DNA of 64,000 nucleotides. It comes from Marinifilum sp. D714 (lineage in GTDB: Bacteria > Bacteroidota > Bacteroidia > Bacteroidales > Marinifilaceae). The DNA is taken from assembly GCF_030851345.1 (NCBI RefSeq), contig NZ_JALPNU010000016.1:28428-92427 (forward strand). The letters run 5' to 3'. Of the stretch, positions 17,183 through 26,332 are shown in pieces (the stretch's first letter is position 1; each line of letters begins with the position of its first letter). A program made the translations under genes and the position numbers. The notes under the pieces are model-generated. The model made no database searches. It was not told the origin of the DNA and saw nothing but the letters and a program-made list of their open reading frames with translations.

Positions 17183-18361
17183 GTAATTGTGCCTATCGCT
17201 AAAATCAGGGCTGACAAGGGGGTGCGAACTCTCAATTAGTAATGAATAATTAACAATGAGTAATTAAAAGAGGTGCATTGATTTGTATCTCTTTTTTTAT
17301 AGACGCAGATTATTATGATTTTATTTCTTTGAATCCTGCAAAATCATTGCGATTACGGATGGCATATTCTGCTGTTATTTAAACTTCCCTATAGATGATT
17401 ATTTATGATCTGGCCACTGCAATTTTCTGGTCATCCTGATTCCTATTGATCGGGAGAAGGATCTCTTCAATGTAAAGAGTGGAATTGTTAAAATGAAACG
17501 AACATGAATTTTAGCATTCTAAATTACACACACGAGAATGATTAAATTCATCGAGAGTTCCATCTAACCAAAAAATAAAATTTAAACAGATGAAAAGGTA
17601 GTAGCATGAAGAAAACAGATCCTTCACTATATTCTTCCGTTCAGGATGACCAGGTATTTTTGCAGTTAGCTCAAACTTGCAGTCATCCCGAGCTTGCAGT
17701 CATCCCGAGGAACCGAGGGATCTCTCAATTTAAACTCCAAAGCCCAAAATTCAAATTCCAAAACACAAAACCCAAAGCTCAAGAAACAAGGTCAAAGGAG
17801 AAAGGAGAAAGCTGCAGTCATCCCGAGCCTGTCGAGGGATCTCTCAATTTAAACTCCAAAACACAAAGCCCAAATCCCAAGGTGAAAGGAAGAAGATTCA
17901 AAAAAGACTCAAAGCATTTAGACGCAGATGTTGATGATGGATATGATATACACTGATCACTTAGGTTCTATATTTCGCAGACTGACAATCTTTTTTGAAA
18001 AGCTATCAGCTCACAGCATACAGCTTTCTGCAGGCAGCTTGAACCAGTTGTCATCCCGATCCCAAATGGTCGGGAGAGGCATCTCATGATATTATCCAAA
18101 AAACAAATATAAAGGAGAAAAGTGCGAAACAAAGTCATTCCGGGGTATCGAGGAATCCCTTCAAAAAAAAGACAGATCCTTCTCTGCGCTCAGGATGATC
18201 AGAAGTTTTTCTAGGCAGTTCGAGCCAGTTGTCATCCCGATCCCGAATGGTCGGGAGAGGGTTCTCTGTCAAAATACAAAGCCCGAAGAGTTTTTCTTCG
18301 AGCTTTCAACCATCGATTCCACGGGTAAAGAATTACCTGTTTGGAGAGGAAGATCGATAGT
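17148..18361. other. Gene-free tract of dispersed palindromic repeats
   Basis: Contains an octamer array (17151), an AATTAGTAATGAATAATTAA-like tract (about 17236), several copies of GTCATCCCGA... palindromes (about 17685, 17815, 18050, 18228; typical arms TCCCGA/TCGGGA) and a diverged copy of the 90-bp unit (17870). Open frames at 17606-17956 and 18195-18455 consist of these repeats and are not genes. The copy at 18228-18265 lies just past the manC stop and could end its transcript. Confidence 0.8.
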
Positions 18362-19549
18362 TTATTCTATTACCGCTGCGCGGAATTCTTTAATACGCTG
18401 CTCCTCTTCTTTTTTACAGATTAGCAAAACCTCATTGTCTTCTACCACAATGTAATCCTGTAGACCTTGAATTACAACCTTCTTGTCTTTGGGCATGTTT
18501 ACAATGCAATTGTCCGCTTCAAACAAATGAACCTTCTCTCCTACTACGGTATTTCCAGCTTCATTTCTCTCACGTTTTTCCCAAAGTGATCCCCAAGTCC
18601 CCAAATCAGACCATCCAAAATCTGCCGGTTGAACAAAAATATTATTGGCCTTTTCCATCACTGCATAGTCGATAGAAATATTGGTACAGGTAGGGAACAT
18701 TTCATCAATAAAGGTTTGTTCTTTATCTGTATTGTAGAACTCTTCTCCTTTTTGGAAAATGGCTGCCACCTCTGGCACGAAACTTTCAAAAGCAGAAAGA
18801 ATACTTTTCAGTGACCACAAGAAAATACCTGAATTCCAGAAATAGTTGCCTGCTGCAAGATATTTTTTGGCGGTTTCTAAGTTTGGTTTTTCTTTGAAGG
18901 CAGAAACCCTACGCACACCCCCTTCGGTTCCCCCTAAAGGGGGAAAGTCAGCCTGCGCACCATTTTCTGTATTTGGCATTATCTCATAAGATTGACCTTC
19001 TGAGCCAATGTGCACTCCTTCCTTATTATTAATTATTAATTGTTCATTATTAATTGAAGGCGAAGCCGCTTGTATGTACCCATACCCTGTTTCAGGACGA
19101 TGTGGCTGAATTCCCAAAGTTAATAAGGCATCATTATTTGCAGTAAAGTCCAAGCCATTTTCGATAATTCGGATGAATTCAGACTCATTGGTAATCAAAT
19201 GATCCGAAGGAGCTACAACGATGTTTGCCTCAGGATTTAATCCTTTGATTTTATAGGCGGCATAGGCAATGCATGGTGCTGTATTTCGCATACAAGGCTC
19301 CAACAGAATATTGCCCTCTAACAATTCCGGACATTGGTCCGTTACCAATTGCTTGTATTTGGCCGATGTTACAATTAGGATGTTTTCAGCCGGGGCAATG
19401 GTTTTAAACCGCTCTACAGTTTGTTGCAACAAGCTCTTGCCTATGCCCAAGACATCCAAAAATTGCTTTGGTTTTTCTTCTGTACTCATGGGCCAGAAAC
19501 GGGAGCCTACTCCCCCAGCCATGATGATGATGTAGTTGTTATGATTCAT
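18362..19549 (-). CDS. manC: Mannose-1-phosphate guanylyltransferase with a repeat-derived insert
   Basis: Makes GDP-mannose from mannose 1-phosphate and GTP. The start is ATG at 19549 (MNHNNYIIIMAGGVGSRFWP); a frame extending to 19609 is repeat DNA. The nucleotidyltransferase signature GGVGSRFWPMS, EKPKQF and the later FNSGIFLW-like NYFWNSGIFLW and FGWSDLGTWGSL are present. The product is about 395 residues, some 40 longer than usual, because a segment between YGYIQAASP and RVSAFKEKPNLETAKKYL carries SINNEQLIINNK and QADFPPLGGTEGG, translations of intergenic repeats. The frame stays open, so the enzyme may still work with a surface loop. It is the last gene of the polysaccharide operon and feeds gmd and fcl. 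Confidence 0.88.
   Translation of the reverse strand: MNHNNYIIIMAGGVGSRFWPMSTEEKPKQFLDVLGIGKSLLQQTVERFKTIAPAENILIVTSAKYKQLVTDQCPELLEGNILLEPCMRNTAPCIAYAAYKIKGLNPEANIVVAPSDHLITNESEFIRIIENGLDFTANNDALLTLGIQPHRPETGYGYIQAASPSINNEQLIINNKEGVHIGSEGQSYEIMPNTENGAQADFPPLGGTEGGVRRVSAFKEKPNLETAKKYLAAGNYFWNSGIFLWSLKSILSAFESFVPEVAAIFQKGEEFYNTDKEQTFIDEMFPTCTNISIDYAVMEKANNIFVQPADFGWSDLGTWGSLWEKRERNEAGNTVVGEKVHLFEADNCIVNMPKDKKVVIQGLQDYIVVEDNEVLLICKKEEEQRIKEFRAAVIE
18900..19062. repeat. Compound repeat insert inside manC
   Basis: Contains the dyad TTCCCCCTAAAGGGGGAA (18928-18945) next to CCCCCTTCGG, and an AT-rich TTATTATTAATTATTAATTG tract (from about 19024), both of which resemble repeat families outside genes (the AT-rich type recurs near 13040, 17236 and 62806). 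The whole segment is open in the manC frame. Exact borders cannot be fixed without a repeat-free relative. Confidence 0.75.
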
Positions 19550-19584
19550 TTTGTAGTTTTTTTGTAGTGTGATAATTTTTTCTG

Positions 19585-19745
19585 TCATTGCGAAAGAACG
19601 TCCCTTCATCTGTCATTGCGAAGGAACGATAGTGAGTGTGGCAATCTGTTGAAAATTGTGTTGTCTTTTGTGCTAGCAGAAATACCGTATTCGAACAGAT
19701 TGCTTCGTCGTCGTTCCTTCTCCTCGCAATGACAGTTTTGAATGG
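19585..19745. repeat. Palindromic GTCATTGCGA elements between manC and GIY-YIG gene
   Basis: Two or more copies of GTCATTGCGAAGGAACGATA with the partner GCAATCTG and inverted tails CGCAATGACAG, forming long imperfect hairpins. The same family recurs at 20075-20270 and 21430-21615 and inside fcl. Confidence 0.88.
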
Positions 19746-19755
19746 ACAATGACAG

Positions 19756-20049
19756 TCATAATTGATCAAACAAATCCTTCCATTCCGGATTGAACTCATT
19801 AATCAAATTCAACTTCTTTTGTCTTGAGCCAGCTTTTATTTGCTTTTCTCTTGCAATGGCTTCTCCTATATCAAAAAACTGCTCATAATAAACCAAATGG
19901 TCTACATTATATCGAGCAGTAAATGACTTAGAGTTTAACTTTTCTTTATGCTGATCTACACGTTCTTTCAAGTTTGAAGTCACACCAGTATAAAGAACTG
20001 TTCGGTTCTTGTTGGTGAGAATGTATACTTGATAGGTACGGTATTCCAT
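19756..20049 (-). CDS. Small GIY-YIG nuclease domain protein
   Basis: A 97-residue protein with the GIY-YIG signature split as VYILTNKNRTVLYTGVTSNL (8-27), an Arg in the next helix (LKERVDQHKE) and the catalytic-type Glu in IGEAIAREKQIK. This is the single-domain YhbQ/UPF0213-like form. Such proteins are probable structure- or site-specific endonucleases, but the true target of the small family is not established. The gene sits between manC and fcl and is bracketed on both sides by palindromic GTCATTGCGA elements. A second copy at 38259 sits in the same kind of setting. The N-terminus fits well at ATG 20049, and the 3' end stops at 19756. Confidence 0.88.
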   Translation of the reverse strand: MEYRTYQVYILTNKNRTVLYTGVTSNLKERVDQHKEKLNSKSFTARYNVDHLVYYEQFFDIGEAIAREKQIKAGSRQKKLNLINEFNPEWKDLFDQL

Positions 20050-20074
20050 TATTACTCTTTATTCGGACAGATCA

Positions 20075-20270
20075 CTTCGCTATGCTCGTGATGACAGGTG
20101 TTATTTGTCATTGCGAAGGAACGATAGTGACTGAAGCAATCTATCAACTATCAGTAGTCCCTCTATTATGCATTCTGCCTATTGCGAACAGATTGCTTCG
20201 CTGCGCTCGCAATGACAGAATAATTGGGCAGATTGCCGCGTCGTCATTCTTCCTCCTCGCAATGACAGTT
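20075..20270. repeat. Palindromic GTCATTGCGA elements between GIY-YIG gene and fcl
   Basis: Several arms of the family: TTTGTCATTGCGAAGGAACG, GAAGCAATCT, GCTCGCAATGACAG and CCTCGCAATGACAG. Together they form inverted arms, and the fcl stop codon lies next to the last copy (about 20271). Confidence 0.85.
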
Positions 20271-21425
20271 CTATTTTAGGTAATGCTCATACATCAACTT
20301 GATTCCCTCTTCCAATTCAATGGTATGCTTCCAACCTAAATTGTGAAGTTTAGAAGGATCAGTTAGTTTACGCATGGTTCCATCTGGTTTTGTGATATCA
20401 AACTCAATGATGCCTTTGAAGCCAATTTCTTTTTGAATTGCTTCGGACAATTGACTAATTGAAATTTCTTTTCCTGTTCCGATGTTGATGTGGGTGTTGC
20501 GGATTTCCTTATTCGAAGAGATTGCCGCGGTCGTTCCTCCCTCGCAATGACAGGAAGAGCTCGCAATGACATCTGCAAAATTGCGATTCTCCAAAAGGAA
20601 TACACAAGCATCAGCCATGTCTTCTGACCATAGGAATTCACGCATTGGTTTTCCAGTACCCCAAAGGTCAAGTTTTACTCGATTCGAAGAGATTGCTTCG
20701 TCCGCTATCGCTCCCTCGCAATGACAGATACCGTATTTATTTAATATCTGAAGAATATCCTCATCGCTAGCATTTCCATCAACTCCTTCCACTGGTCTTC
20801 GGTTCAAGTCTTCACGAATGGTATCCCAGTTTTGATCCTCTAATGCTTTTGCCAAGTGAATTTTACGAACCATTGCTGGCAATACATGAGATGTCTCCAA
20901 ATTGAAATTGTCATTTGGTCCATACAAATTGGTAGGCATTACCGAAATAAAATTGGTACCATACTGTAAGTTGTACGACTCACACATCTTTAAACCTGCA
21001 ATCTTTGCAATGGCATATGGTTCATTGGTATATTCCAATGTATCGGTCAACAAACAATCTTCGGGCATTGGTTGTGGTGCCATTTTCGGATAGATGCAAG
21101 TAGATCCAAGGAACAACAATTTCTTCACTCCATGTACATAGGATTGGTGAATCACATTGTTTTGAATCTGCATGTTTTCATAAATGAACTGACCTCGATA
21201 CGTGTTGTTCGCAACAATTCCTCCAACTTTTGCAGCAGCCAAAATCACATACTCCGGCTTCTCTTCTTCGAAGAATTTATCTACATCAGCTTGATTCGTC
21301 AAATCCAATTCCTCTAAAGAGCGAAACAGCAAATTGTTATAGCCCTTAGAACGAAGGTTCTTGGTTATTGCAGAACCAACCAGACCAAGGTGGCCTGCAA
21401 CGTATATTTTGCTTTCTTTATTCAT
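20271..21425 (-). CDS. fcl: GDP-L-fucose synthase with two in-frame palindromic-element inserts
   Basis: Converts GDP-4-keto-6-deoxymannose to GDP-L-fucose. I place the start at ATG 21425 (MNKESKIYVAGHLGLVGSAI); the longer frame to 21527 is repeat DNA. It has the Rossmann GHxGLVGSAI, the catalytic YAIAKIAG and the family LWGTGKPMREFLWSEDMADA. Residues CHCEGAIADEAISSN (from 20682-20728) precede that motif, and SSSCHCEGGTTAAISSN (20512-20570) precedes EIRNTHINIGTGKEIS. Both are translations of the GTCATTGCGA element, in the same orientation and frame. Without them the length would be near the usual 350. The enzyme may tolerate them as loops. It follows gmd and precedes the GIY-YIG and manC genes. 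Confidence 0.9.
   Translation of the reverse strand: MNKESKIYVAGHLGLVGSAITKNLRSKGYNNLLFRSLEELDLTNQADVDKFFEEEKPEYVILAAAKVGGIVANNTYRGQFIYENMQIQNNVIHQSYVHGVKKLLFLGSTCIYPKMAPQPMPEDCLLTDTLEYTNEPYAIAKIAGLKMCESYNLQYGTNFISVMPTNLYGPNDNFNLETSHVLPAMVRKIHLAKALEDQNWDTIREDLNRRPVEGVDGNASDEDILQILNKYGICHCEGAIADEAISSNRVKLDLWGTGKPMREFLWSEDMADACVFLLENRNFADVIASSSCHCEGGTTAAISSNKEIRNTHINIGTGKEISISQLSEAIQKEIGFKGIIEFDITKPDGTMRKLTDPSKLHNLGWKHTIELEEGIKLMYEHYLK
20512..20570. repeat. Palindromic element inside fcl (second insert)
   Basis: Encodes the segment ASSSCHCEGGTTAAISSN in the fcl frame. It contains a partial second head (TCGCAATGAC twice), so it may be two overlapping insertions. Length remains a multiple of three. 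Confidence 0.88.
20682..20728. repeat. Palindromic element inside fcl (first insert)
   Basis: TGTCATTGCGAGGGAGCGAT on the minus strand, running to GCAATCTCTTCGAAT. It encodes CHCEGAIADEAISSN in frame between NKYGI and RVKLDLWG. The same core occurs in intergenic copies at 19585 and 20075. Confidence 0.9.
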
Positions 21426-21632
21426 GTCTTCTGTCATTGCGAGCGAAGCGAAGCAATCTGTATAAGATACTACTTCGCTTCCTCTAATTATTCTGTCATT
21501 GCGAATGAACGAGAGTGAATGAAGCAATCTGTCGCCATTGTGTACTCCCTAATAATTTGGAGACTACTAATTCAAAGAGATTGCCACAGCCTCCCCTGTC
21601 GGCTTCGCAATGACAGCCTTTATTATAGGTTA
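21426..21632. repeat. Palindromic elements between fcl and gmd
   Basis: Copies of GTCATTGCGA with GCAATCTGT partners fill most of this 207-bp gap, from the fcl start codon (21425) to the gmd stop (21633). They extend the open frame upstream of fcl artificially, which is why the start at 21425 is preferred. Confidence 0.85.
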
Positions 21633-22793
21633 CTATTCAAAATAATTCAATACTTTATACCCACCTTCTTTCAGGTAAGCATCTTTCTTGAACAATTTGA
21701 TATCCGATTGCATCATGTCTTCTACTAATCCTGCCAAATCGTATTCCGGCTCCCAACCCAATACAGTTTTCGATTTTGTTGGATCACCAATCAATAGATC
21801 TACTTCTGTTGGACGGAAATATTGTGGATCTACACCAACAATTTGCTCCTGATTTGCTACACGGTCTTTGATGGCTTCTAAATATTGAGCTCCCACTCTT
21901 TCTGCAAATAAAACTTCATCCACAGCAACCAAGTGACCTTTTTCTTCCACTCCTTCACCGCGGAATTCGATTGTTAAACCTGCTTCCTTACCTGCCAATA
22001 AAATGAAATCACGAATTGTCGTTGTAATACCTGTTGCAATTACGTAATCTGAAGGCTCATCTTGTTGAAGAATGGCATGCATTGCACGAATGTAATCTTT
22101 GGCATGTCCCCAGTCACGTTTTGAACTTAGGTTACCCATGTAAACTTTTTCCTGCATTCCCAATGCAATACGACTCATGGCACGTGTTACCTTACGGGTT
22201 ACGAAAGTTTCTCCACGAATTGGCGATTCGTGATTGAAAAGAATCCCATTTGAAGCATGCATTTTATAAGCCTCGCGATAGTTTACAGTAATCCAGTATG
22301 CATACATTTTTGCTACTGCATATGGTGAACGAGGATAGAAAGGAGTGGTTTCCTTTTGTGGCACTTCCTGCACCAAACCATACAATTCAGAAGTAGATGC
22401 CTGGTAAATGCGAGTTTTCTCTGTTAAGCCCAACAAACGAACCGCTTCCAAAATACGAAGCGTTCCCAATCCATCCGCATTACCAACATATTCAGGCGTT
22501 TCAAAACTTACCGCTACATGTGACATGGCAGCCAAATTGTAAATTTCATCTGGTTGTACTTCCTGAATAATTCTTGTGATGTTCATTGAATCGGTCAAAT
22601 CACCATAATGTAAAATGAAATTACGATCTTCTACATGTGGATCCTGGTAAATGTGATCAATTCTTTCTGTATTGAATAGAGAGGAACGACGTTTCATTCC
22701 ATGAACAATGTATCCTTTTTTTAGTAAATATTCTGAAAGGTAAGCTCCGTCCTGACCGGTAACTCCTGTAATTAATGCTACTTTTTTTGACAT
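21633..22793 (-). CDS. gmd: GDP-mannose 4,6-dehydratase
   Basis: Converts GDP-mannose to GDP-4-keto-6-deoxymannose, the precursor of GDP-fucose, in the cytoplasm. 386 residues. N-terminal [15 protein letters not shown] (9-23), the Gmd-specific [13 protein letters not shown], catalytic YAVAKMYA with the upstream STSELYG, and the C-terminal ReceptorB-like [12 protein letters not shown] are all present. It is free of inserts, unlike fcl and manC. The gene follows the Gnu-like gene by 41 bp in the operon. Confidence 0.95.
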   Translation of the reverse strand: MSKKVALITGVTGQDGAYLSEYLLKKGYIVHGMKRRSSLFNTERIDHIYQDPHVEDRNFILHYGDLTDSMNITRIIQEVQPDEIYNLAAMSHVAVSFETPEYVGNADGLGTLRILEAVRLLGLTEKTRIYQASTSELYGLVQEVPQKETTPFYPRSPYAVAKMYAYWITVNYREAYKMHASNGILFNHESPIRGETFVTRKVTRAMSRIALGMQEKVYMGNLSSKRDWGHAKDYIRAMHAILQQDEPSDYVIATGITTTIRDFILLAGKEAGLTIEFRGEGVEEKGHLVAVDEVLFAERVGAQYLEAIKDRVANQEQIVGVDPQYFRPTEVDLLIGDPTKSKTVLGWEPEYDLAGLVEDMMQSDIKLFKKDAYLKEGGYKVLNYFE

Positions 22794-22834
22794 TATATTT
22801 AATTTTTTATTGATTGAACTAATATTGCAGTAAA

Positions 22835-23827
22835 CTACTCTGTCACAAAGGTTATACCATCATTATTATCTTCTACAAATTCATAATGTAAAGTATTGTG
22901 TAAGCCTTCTGCCAAAGAGTAAGGAGCTTTAAAACCACTAGAATGAGCTGCTGTAGCATCAAACTGAGTGGTTGCACAGAATTTCTTGACACGCACAGAA
23001 CTCACCGTAAACTTCTTTCTGGTAATCGAACTTAATAAATCAAATCCAAAACCTCCAAGCATTCCCAACCAATATGGGAAATGCGTTGATGGGATCTTTT
23101 TATCCAAACTTTTTTCTACCTGTGTTACAAGATCATTCATACACAAATCTGGCTTATCAATGTAATTGTAGACCTGATATCCAGGTTTTACATTTTCTAA
23201 GTGGTATTTCAAAAAGGCAACGATATTCCCAACATAAGCCATCGACTTGAAGTTTGTCCCCTTTCCAACCATCAAGAATTTACCTGATGCAATCTGCTTT
23301 AATAAATTAAACACATTCCCTCTATTACGCTCGCCAAAAATCACAGTTGGCCTAACAATAGTTAAAGATCTGTTCTCTGGATCTTTTTCATACCATTCTC
23401 TGAGAACTTCTTCAGCTTGCCACTTACTTTTTCCGTAGTGATTAAAAGGATCGGCAGGATGTTCCTCATTCGGATTCTTTTTATTTAATCCATAAACAGC
23501 AACTGAACTTGTAAAAACGATATTCTTTACACCATTTCTATCCATAGCTTCCAGAACATTCTTAGTTCCCTGTACATTCACATCATAGTATAGGGATGTA
23601 GGACTTACATCATCACGATGCTCTGCAGCCAATAAAACTACAGTATCCTGCCCTTCTAATCCGGCATCCAATTGATCCTGGTTTCTAACATCCCCTATGG
23701 TCACTAATTCCGGATAAAAATGACTTACTTGCTTATCAAAAATTTTCAGCTCAAAATCCTCCTTTATGATACTGGTAAGTCTGGTGCCTACAAAACCAGA
23801 GGCGCCTATAAGAGTTATATTTTTCAT
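22835..23827 (-). CDS. gnu: Gnu-like GlcNAc-PP-undecaprenol 4-epimerase
   Basis: Expected to convert undecaprenyl-diphosphate-GlcNAc to the GalNAc form, setting the first sugar of a repeat unit. The 330-residue product is close to the E. coli O157 Gnu (Z3206): [63 protein letters not shown] and [18 protein letters not shown], as I remember them. It has the SDR NAD-binding loop and Tyr-x-x-x-Lys (YGKSK). The partner enzyme is the WecA-like transferase at 41956. Classification is from memory of the family, but the match is unusually specific. Confidence 0.85.
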   Translation of the reverse strand: MKNITLIGASGFVGTRLTSIIKEDFELKIFDKQVSHFYPELVTIGDVRNQDQLDAGLEGQDTVVLLAAEHRDDVSPTSLYYDVNVQGTKNVLEAMDRNGVKNIVFTSSVAVYGLNKKNPNEEHPADPFNHYGKSKWQAEEVLREWYEKDPENRSLTIVRPTVIFGERNRGNVFNLLKQIASGKFLMVGKGTNFKSMAYVGNIVAFLKYHLENVKPGYQVYNYIDKPDLCMNDLVTQVEKSLDKKIPSTHFPYWLGMLGGFGFDLLSSITRKKFTVSSVRVKKFCATTQFDATAAHSSGFKAPYSLAEGLHNTLHYEFVEDNNDGITFVTE

Positions 23828-23834
23828 CTGAATA

Positions 23835-24647
23835 TTAATTTCTTAGTAATTTTTTATACAAAGCTCCTCTAATAAAATTAGGTAATAAGCGACTTGTACA
23901 CCTTGTACAACAATTGATAATAAATTCTTTCCTATTTACAATTCCTAATCTTTTAAACTCTTTTTGAAGTTTATAATCCTGAAGAGCATAATTAAAGCCA
24001 CCTCTGCGCTTAAATACTTCTCGACCTGCTCTAAAATAAAGTAAACTTTCTTGAATATTATAAAGCTTACTTCCGCTAGCAACCATTCTGGCCCATAAGT
24101 AATAATCTTCATTCAAATGAAAGTGCTTATAACCACCTACTTTTTGAACTGATGATTTACGAAAAACTACCGTAGGATGATTTAAAGGATTTCTCTTCTT
24201 TAAAAATTCTTTTATTTCAATGGCCGATTCAGGTACTCGTCTTTGAGAAATTACATTATCTGGGGTTGATTCAAACTCATCCAACCAGCTGCCAACAATA
24301 TCAATTTCTGGATTATTCACCAAAAAGCATAATTGCTTTTCAAATCTTGTTTTAAATGCAATATCATCAGTATCCATACGTGCAACTAATTCATAATTAC
24401 ATTTTTCAAGGCCAATATTTAAAGCCATTCCTAAACCAACATTTTTTTCAAGTGCAATTACCTTTAATGGTGCTACATTTCGAAATTCATCTATCACCTG
24501 ATCTAACGGTTCGCTTAAAGGGCCATCTTTTACAAGAACAATTTCACTTGGCTTAACAGTTTGTTCAGACCAAATACTATTTAAAGCTGCTTTGAGGAAA
24601 ATGGGATTTTCCCTATAATATACCGATAATAAAACTGAAAAATTCAT
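23835..24647 (-). CDS. Family 2 glycosyltransferase
   Basis: A 270-residue GT-A enzyme: FSVLLSVYYRENPIFLKAAL (3-22), EIVLVKDGPLSE, LARMDTDDIAF with the DTDD metal motif, and RVPESAIEIKEFLKKRNPLN then HPTVVFRKS. This form (similar to WaaV/LgtA-like group) makes glycosidic links from NDP-sugars on the cytoplasmic face. Sugar and acceptor unknown. It starts 7 bp before gnu, in the operon. Confidence 0.88.
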   Translation of the reverse strand: MNFSVLLSVYYRENPIFLKAALNSIWSEQTVKPSEIVLVKDGPLSEPLDQVIDEFRNVAPLKVIALEKNVGLGMALNIGLEKCNYELVARMDTDDIAFKTRFEKQLCFLVNNPEIDIVGSWLDEFESTPDNVISQRRVPESAIEIKEFLKKRNPLNHPTVVFRKSSVQKVGGYKHFHLNEDYYLWARMVASGSKLYNIQESLLYFRAGREVFKRRGGFNYALQDYKLQKEFKRLGIVNRKEFIINCCTRCTSRLLPNFIRGALYKKLLRN

Positions 24648-24659
24648 AACTCTAAAATT

Positions 24660-25739
24660 CTATTTAAACACATTGTAAATATCCATTGTCTCTTTAAGTG
24701 ATCTCTCTAAAACAAAGTTTTCTTTTACATATGAAATACACCTATTATTAATCAAATCCCCATTTTCTTTATATTCTTTGGCTGCAGAAATAATTTTCTC
24801 AGCAATTTCATTTGCATTTAGTTTACAATTCCACCCTATTTTATCCTCATTTAAAAACATTGCGTTTGTACCTGGAGTTACTAACGGAGGAATCCCATTA
24901 AATAATGATTCAGGAATTACGGTTGGAAAACCTTCATAACGACTTGTTAATATTAAAATGTCAGAATTCTCAAACATTTTTTGCTTTCCAATTTTATCAT
25001 AAACTGGTCCTAAATATTGTGCAAAACTTAAGTTGTTTCTTTTTAGAAAACTTACCATTTTTTTAACTTCACTTTTTGAGCCAGGACCATAGAAATTAAA
25101 TTCAATTAAATCTGATAAATTCTTTTTCTTTAGTAGTAGCAATGATTTTAGCAAATAATCCAATCCTTTATGATGAAAATCAATTCTGGAAAAGAACAAA
25201 AAACGAACCTTTGACGAGGTTTTTTTAGGAAAATATTCATCATTGAAGTTTATTCCATTTCTTTCAATAAACGAATTAGGACAAAAGTTAAATGAATTCT
25301 TCTCCTCCTCTTTATTAATAAAAAGTATCCCTTTTGATTTATACAGAAACTGTTTAAGTCCTAAATAATAGAATATTTTCTTTCTTAATCTACCTTTACT
25401 CCAAGAAGATCGCATTAAACTACTATGTGGTTTTACAAGGTATGGAATATTAAATTTTATACAATATTTATAGTCCTTTAGATATTGAGGAAAAAAAATT
25501 CCATGAAATATAACTAAATCTATCTTTTCACTTTGTAATAATGCATTAAATTTGATCTGGTTACGAGAATATACATTGTATTTTTCCGATTGAAAATCAT
25601 TTGATATCAAAAGTGAACATTGAATATCATCTTGTAGATTTTCTAATAAAGTATTTACAACTGTATAGATCCCATTTCCAGGTTTATATTCTCCTGATAC
25701 CACATGAAGAACATTTAATTGTTTTTTCCTTACTTTCAT
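24660..25739 (-). CDS. Family 4 (GT-B) glycosyltransferase
   Basis: A 359-residue GT-B enzyme. HVVSGEYKPGNGIYTVVNTL forms the N-terminal loop (12-31), and the C-terminal half has RFLFFSRIDFHHKGLDYLLK, PVYDKIGKQKMFENSDILIL and SRYEGFPTVIPESLFNG with the E-x7-E retaining motif. Assembly of the repeat unit on the lipid carrier is expected. The DNA is very AT-rich and free of repeats. Confidence 0.88.
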   Translation of the reverse strand: MKVRKKQLNVLHVVSGEYKPGNGIYTVVNTLLENLQDDIQCSLLISNDFQSEKYNVYSRNQIKFNALLQSEKIDLVIFHGIFFPQYLKDYKYCIKFNIPYLVKPHSSLMRSSWSKGRLRKKIFYYLGLKQFLYKSKGILFINKEEEKNSFNFCPNSFIERNGINFNDEYFPKKTSSKVRFLFFSRIDFHHKGLDYLLKSLLLLKKKNLSDLIEFNFYGPGSKSEVKKMVSFLKRNNLSFAQYLGPVYDKIGKQKMFENSDILILTSRYEGFPTVIPESLFNGIPPLVTPGTNAMFLNEDKIGWNCKLNANEIAEKIISAAKEYKENGDLINNRCISYVKENFVLERSLKETMDIYNVFK

Positions 25740-25744
25740 TTTAT

Positions 25745-26320
25745 TTATTCTCTATGCTTCAAAACCTTAGCAGCATGCCCAACCACTATATCAAATGGTT
25801 TAACATCTTTCGTAACTACTGATCCAGCACCAACAATTGCACCATCACCAATCTTAACTCCTGGCAATATAACAGTATTAGCACCTACCCATACATCATC
25901 TCCAATTTGTATAAAATTTTTAGTCTCATCCCATCCTTGTTCCTCAATATTACTACCTTTATCATAGTTATGATTAGAACCAATTATAGATACGTGTTGT
26001 GAAATTAAACAGTTTTTACCAATTGTTATTTCGGCACCTGAAGCACGAATATTATTGAATTCTCCAATGTATGTATTATCACCAATAATCAATTTCGAAT
26101 TATTTTTATTTTTACAATAATTCCGAATATGTATTGTAGTAAAATTACCAATCGATACCTCTTGACCAAATTCACAAAAACTTACCTTATCGATATTCAA
26201 AAAAGTCCTTCTTGCGATATAACAAGTAGGATTGCAAATCCTTAAATTCATTAAGGCTATAAACTCTTTGATAAACCAATAGGGATACCTTAAAATCCCT
26301 TTTACAATTTTAGCGATCAT
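25745..26320 (-). CDS. Left-handed beta-helix (LbH) acyltransferase
   Basis: A 191-residue hexapeptide-repeat acyltransferase similar to WcaF/maltose acetyltransferase. Hexapeptide turns run from about residue 70 to 175 (LIIGDNTYIGEFNNI, ISQHVSIIGSNHNYD, ILPGVKIGDGAIVGAGSVVT). His in GSNHNYD is the likely base. It would add an acetyl or other acyl group to a sugar of the polymer. Start is 12 bp from the polymerase stop. Confidence 0.87.
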   Translation of the reverse strand: MIAKIVKGILRYPYWFIKEFIALMNLRICNPTCYIARRTFLNIDKVSFCEFGQEVSIGNFTTIHIRNYCKNKNNSKLIIGDNTYIGEFNNIRASGAEITIGKNCLISQHVSIIGSNHNYDKGSNIEEQGWDETKNFIQIGDDVWVGANTVILPGVKIGDGAIVGAGSVVTKDVKPFDIVVGHAAKVLKHRE

Positions 26321-26332
26321 AAAATAACAATT

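Noticed and set aside
17606..17956. 116-codon open frame
   Set aside because: Built from GTCATCCCGA palindromes and AAACCCAAAGC-like repeats; low-complexity product with no family and no RBS.
18195..18455. 86-codon open frame overlapping the manC 3' end
   Set aside because: Repeat DNA plus antisense of manC.
19550..19609. Longer N-terminus of ManC
   Set aside because: Upstream codons lie in repeat DNA; GDP-mannose pyrophosphorylases start near MNHNNYIIIMAGG.
21426..21527. Longer N-terminus of fcl
   Set aside because: Encodes repeat-derived SYTDCFASLAMTED; family starts at MNKESKIYVAG.
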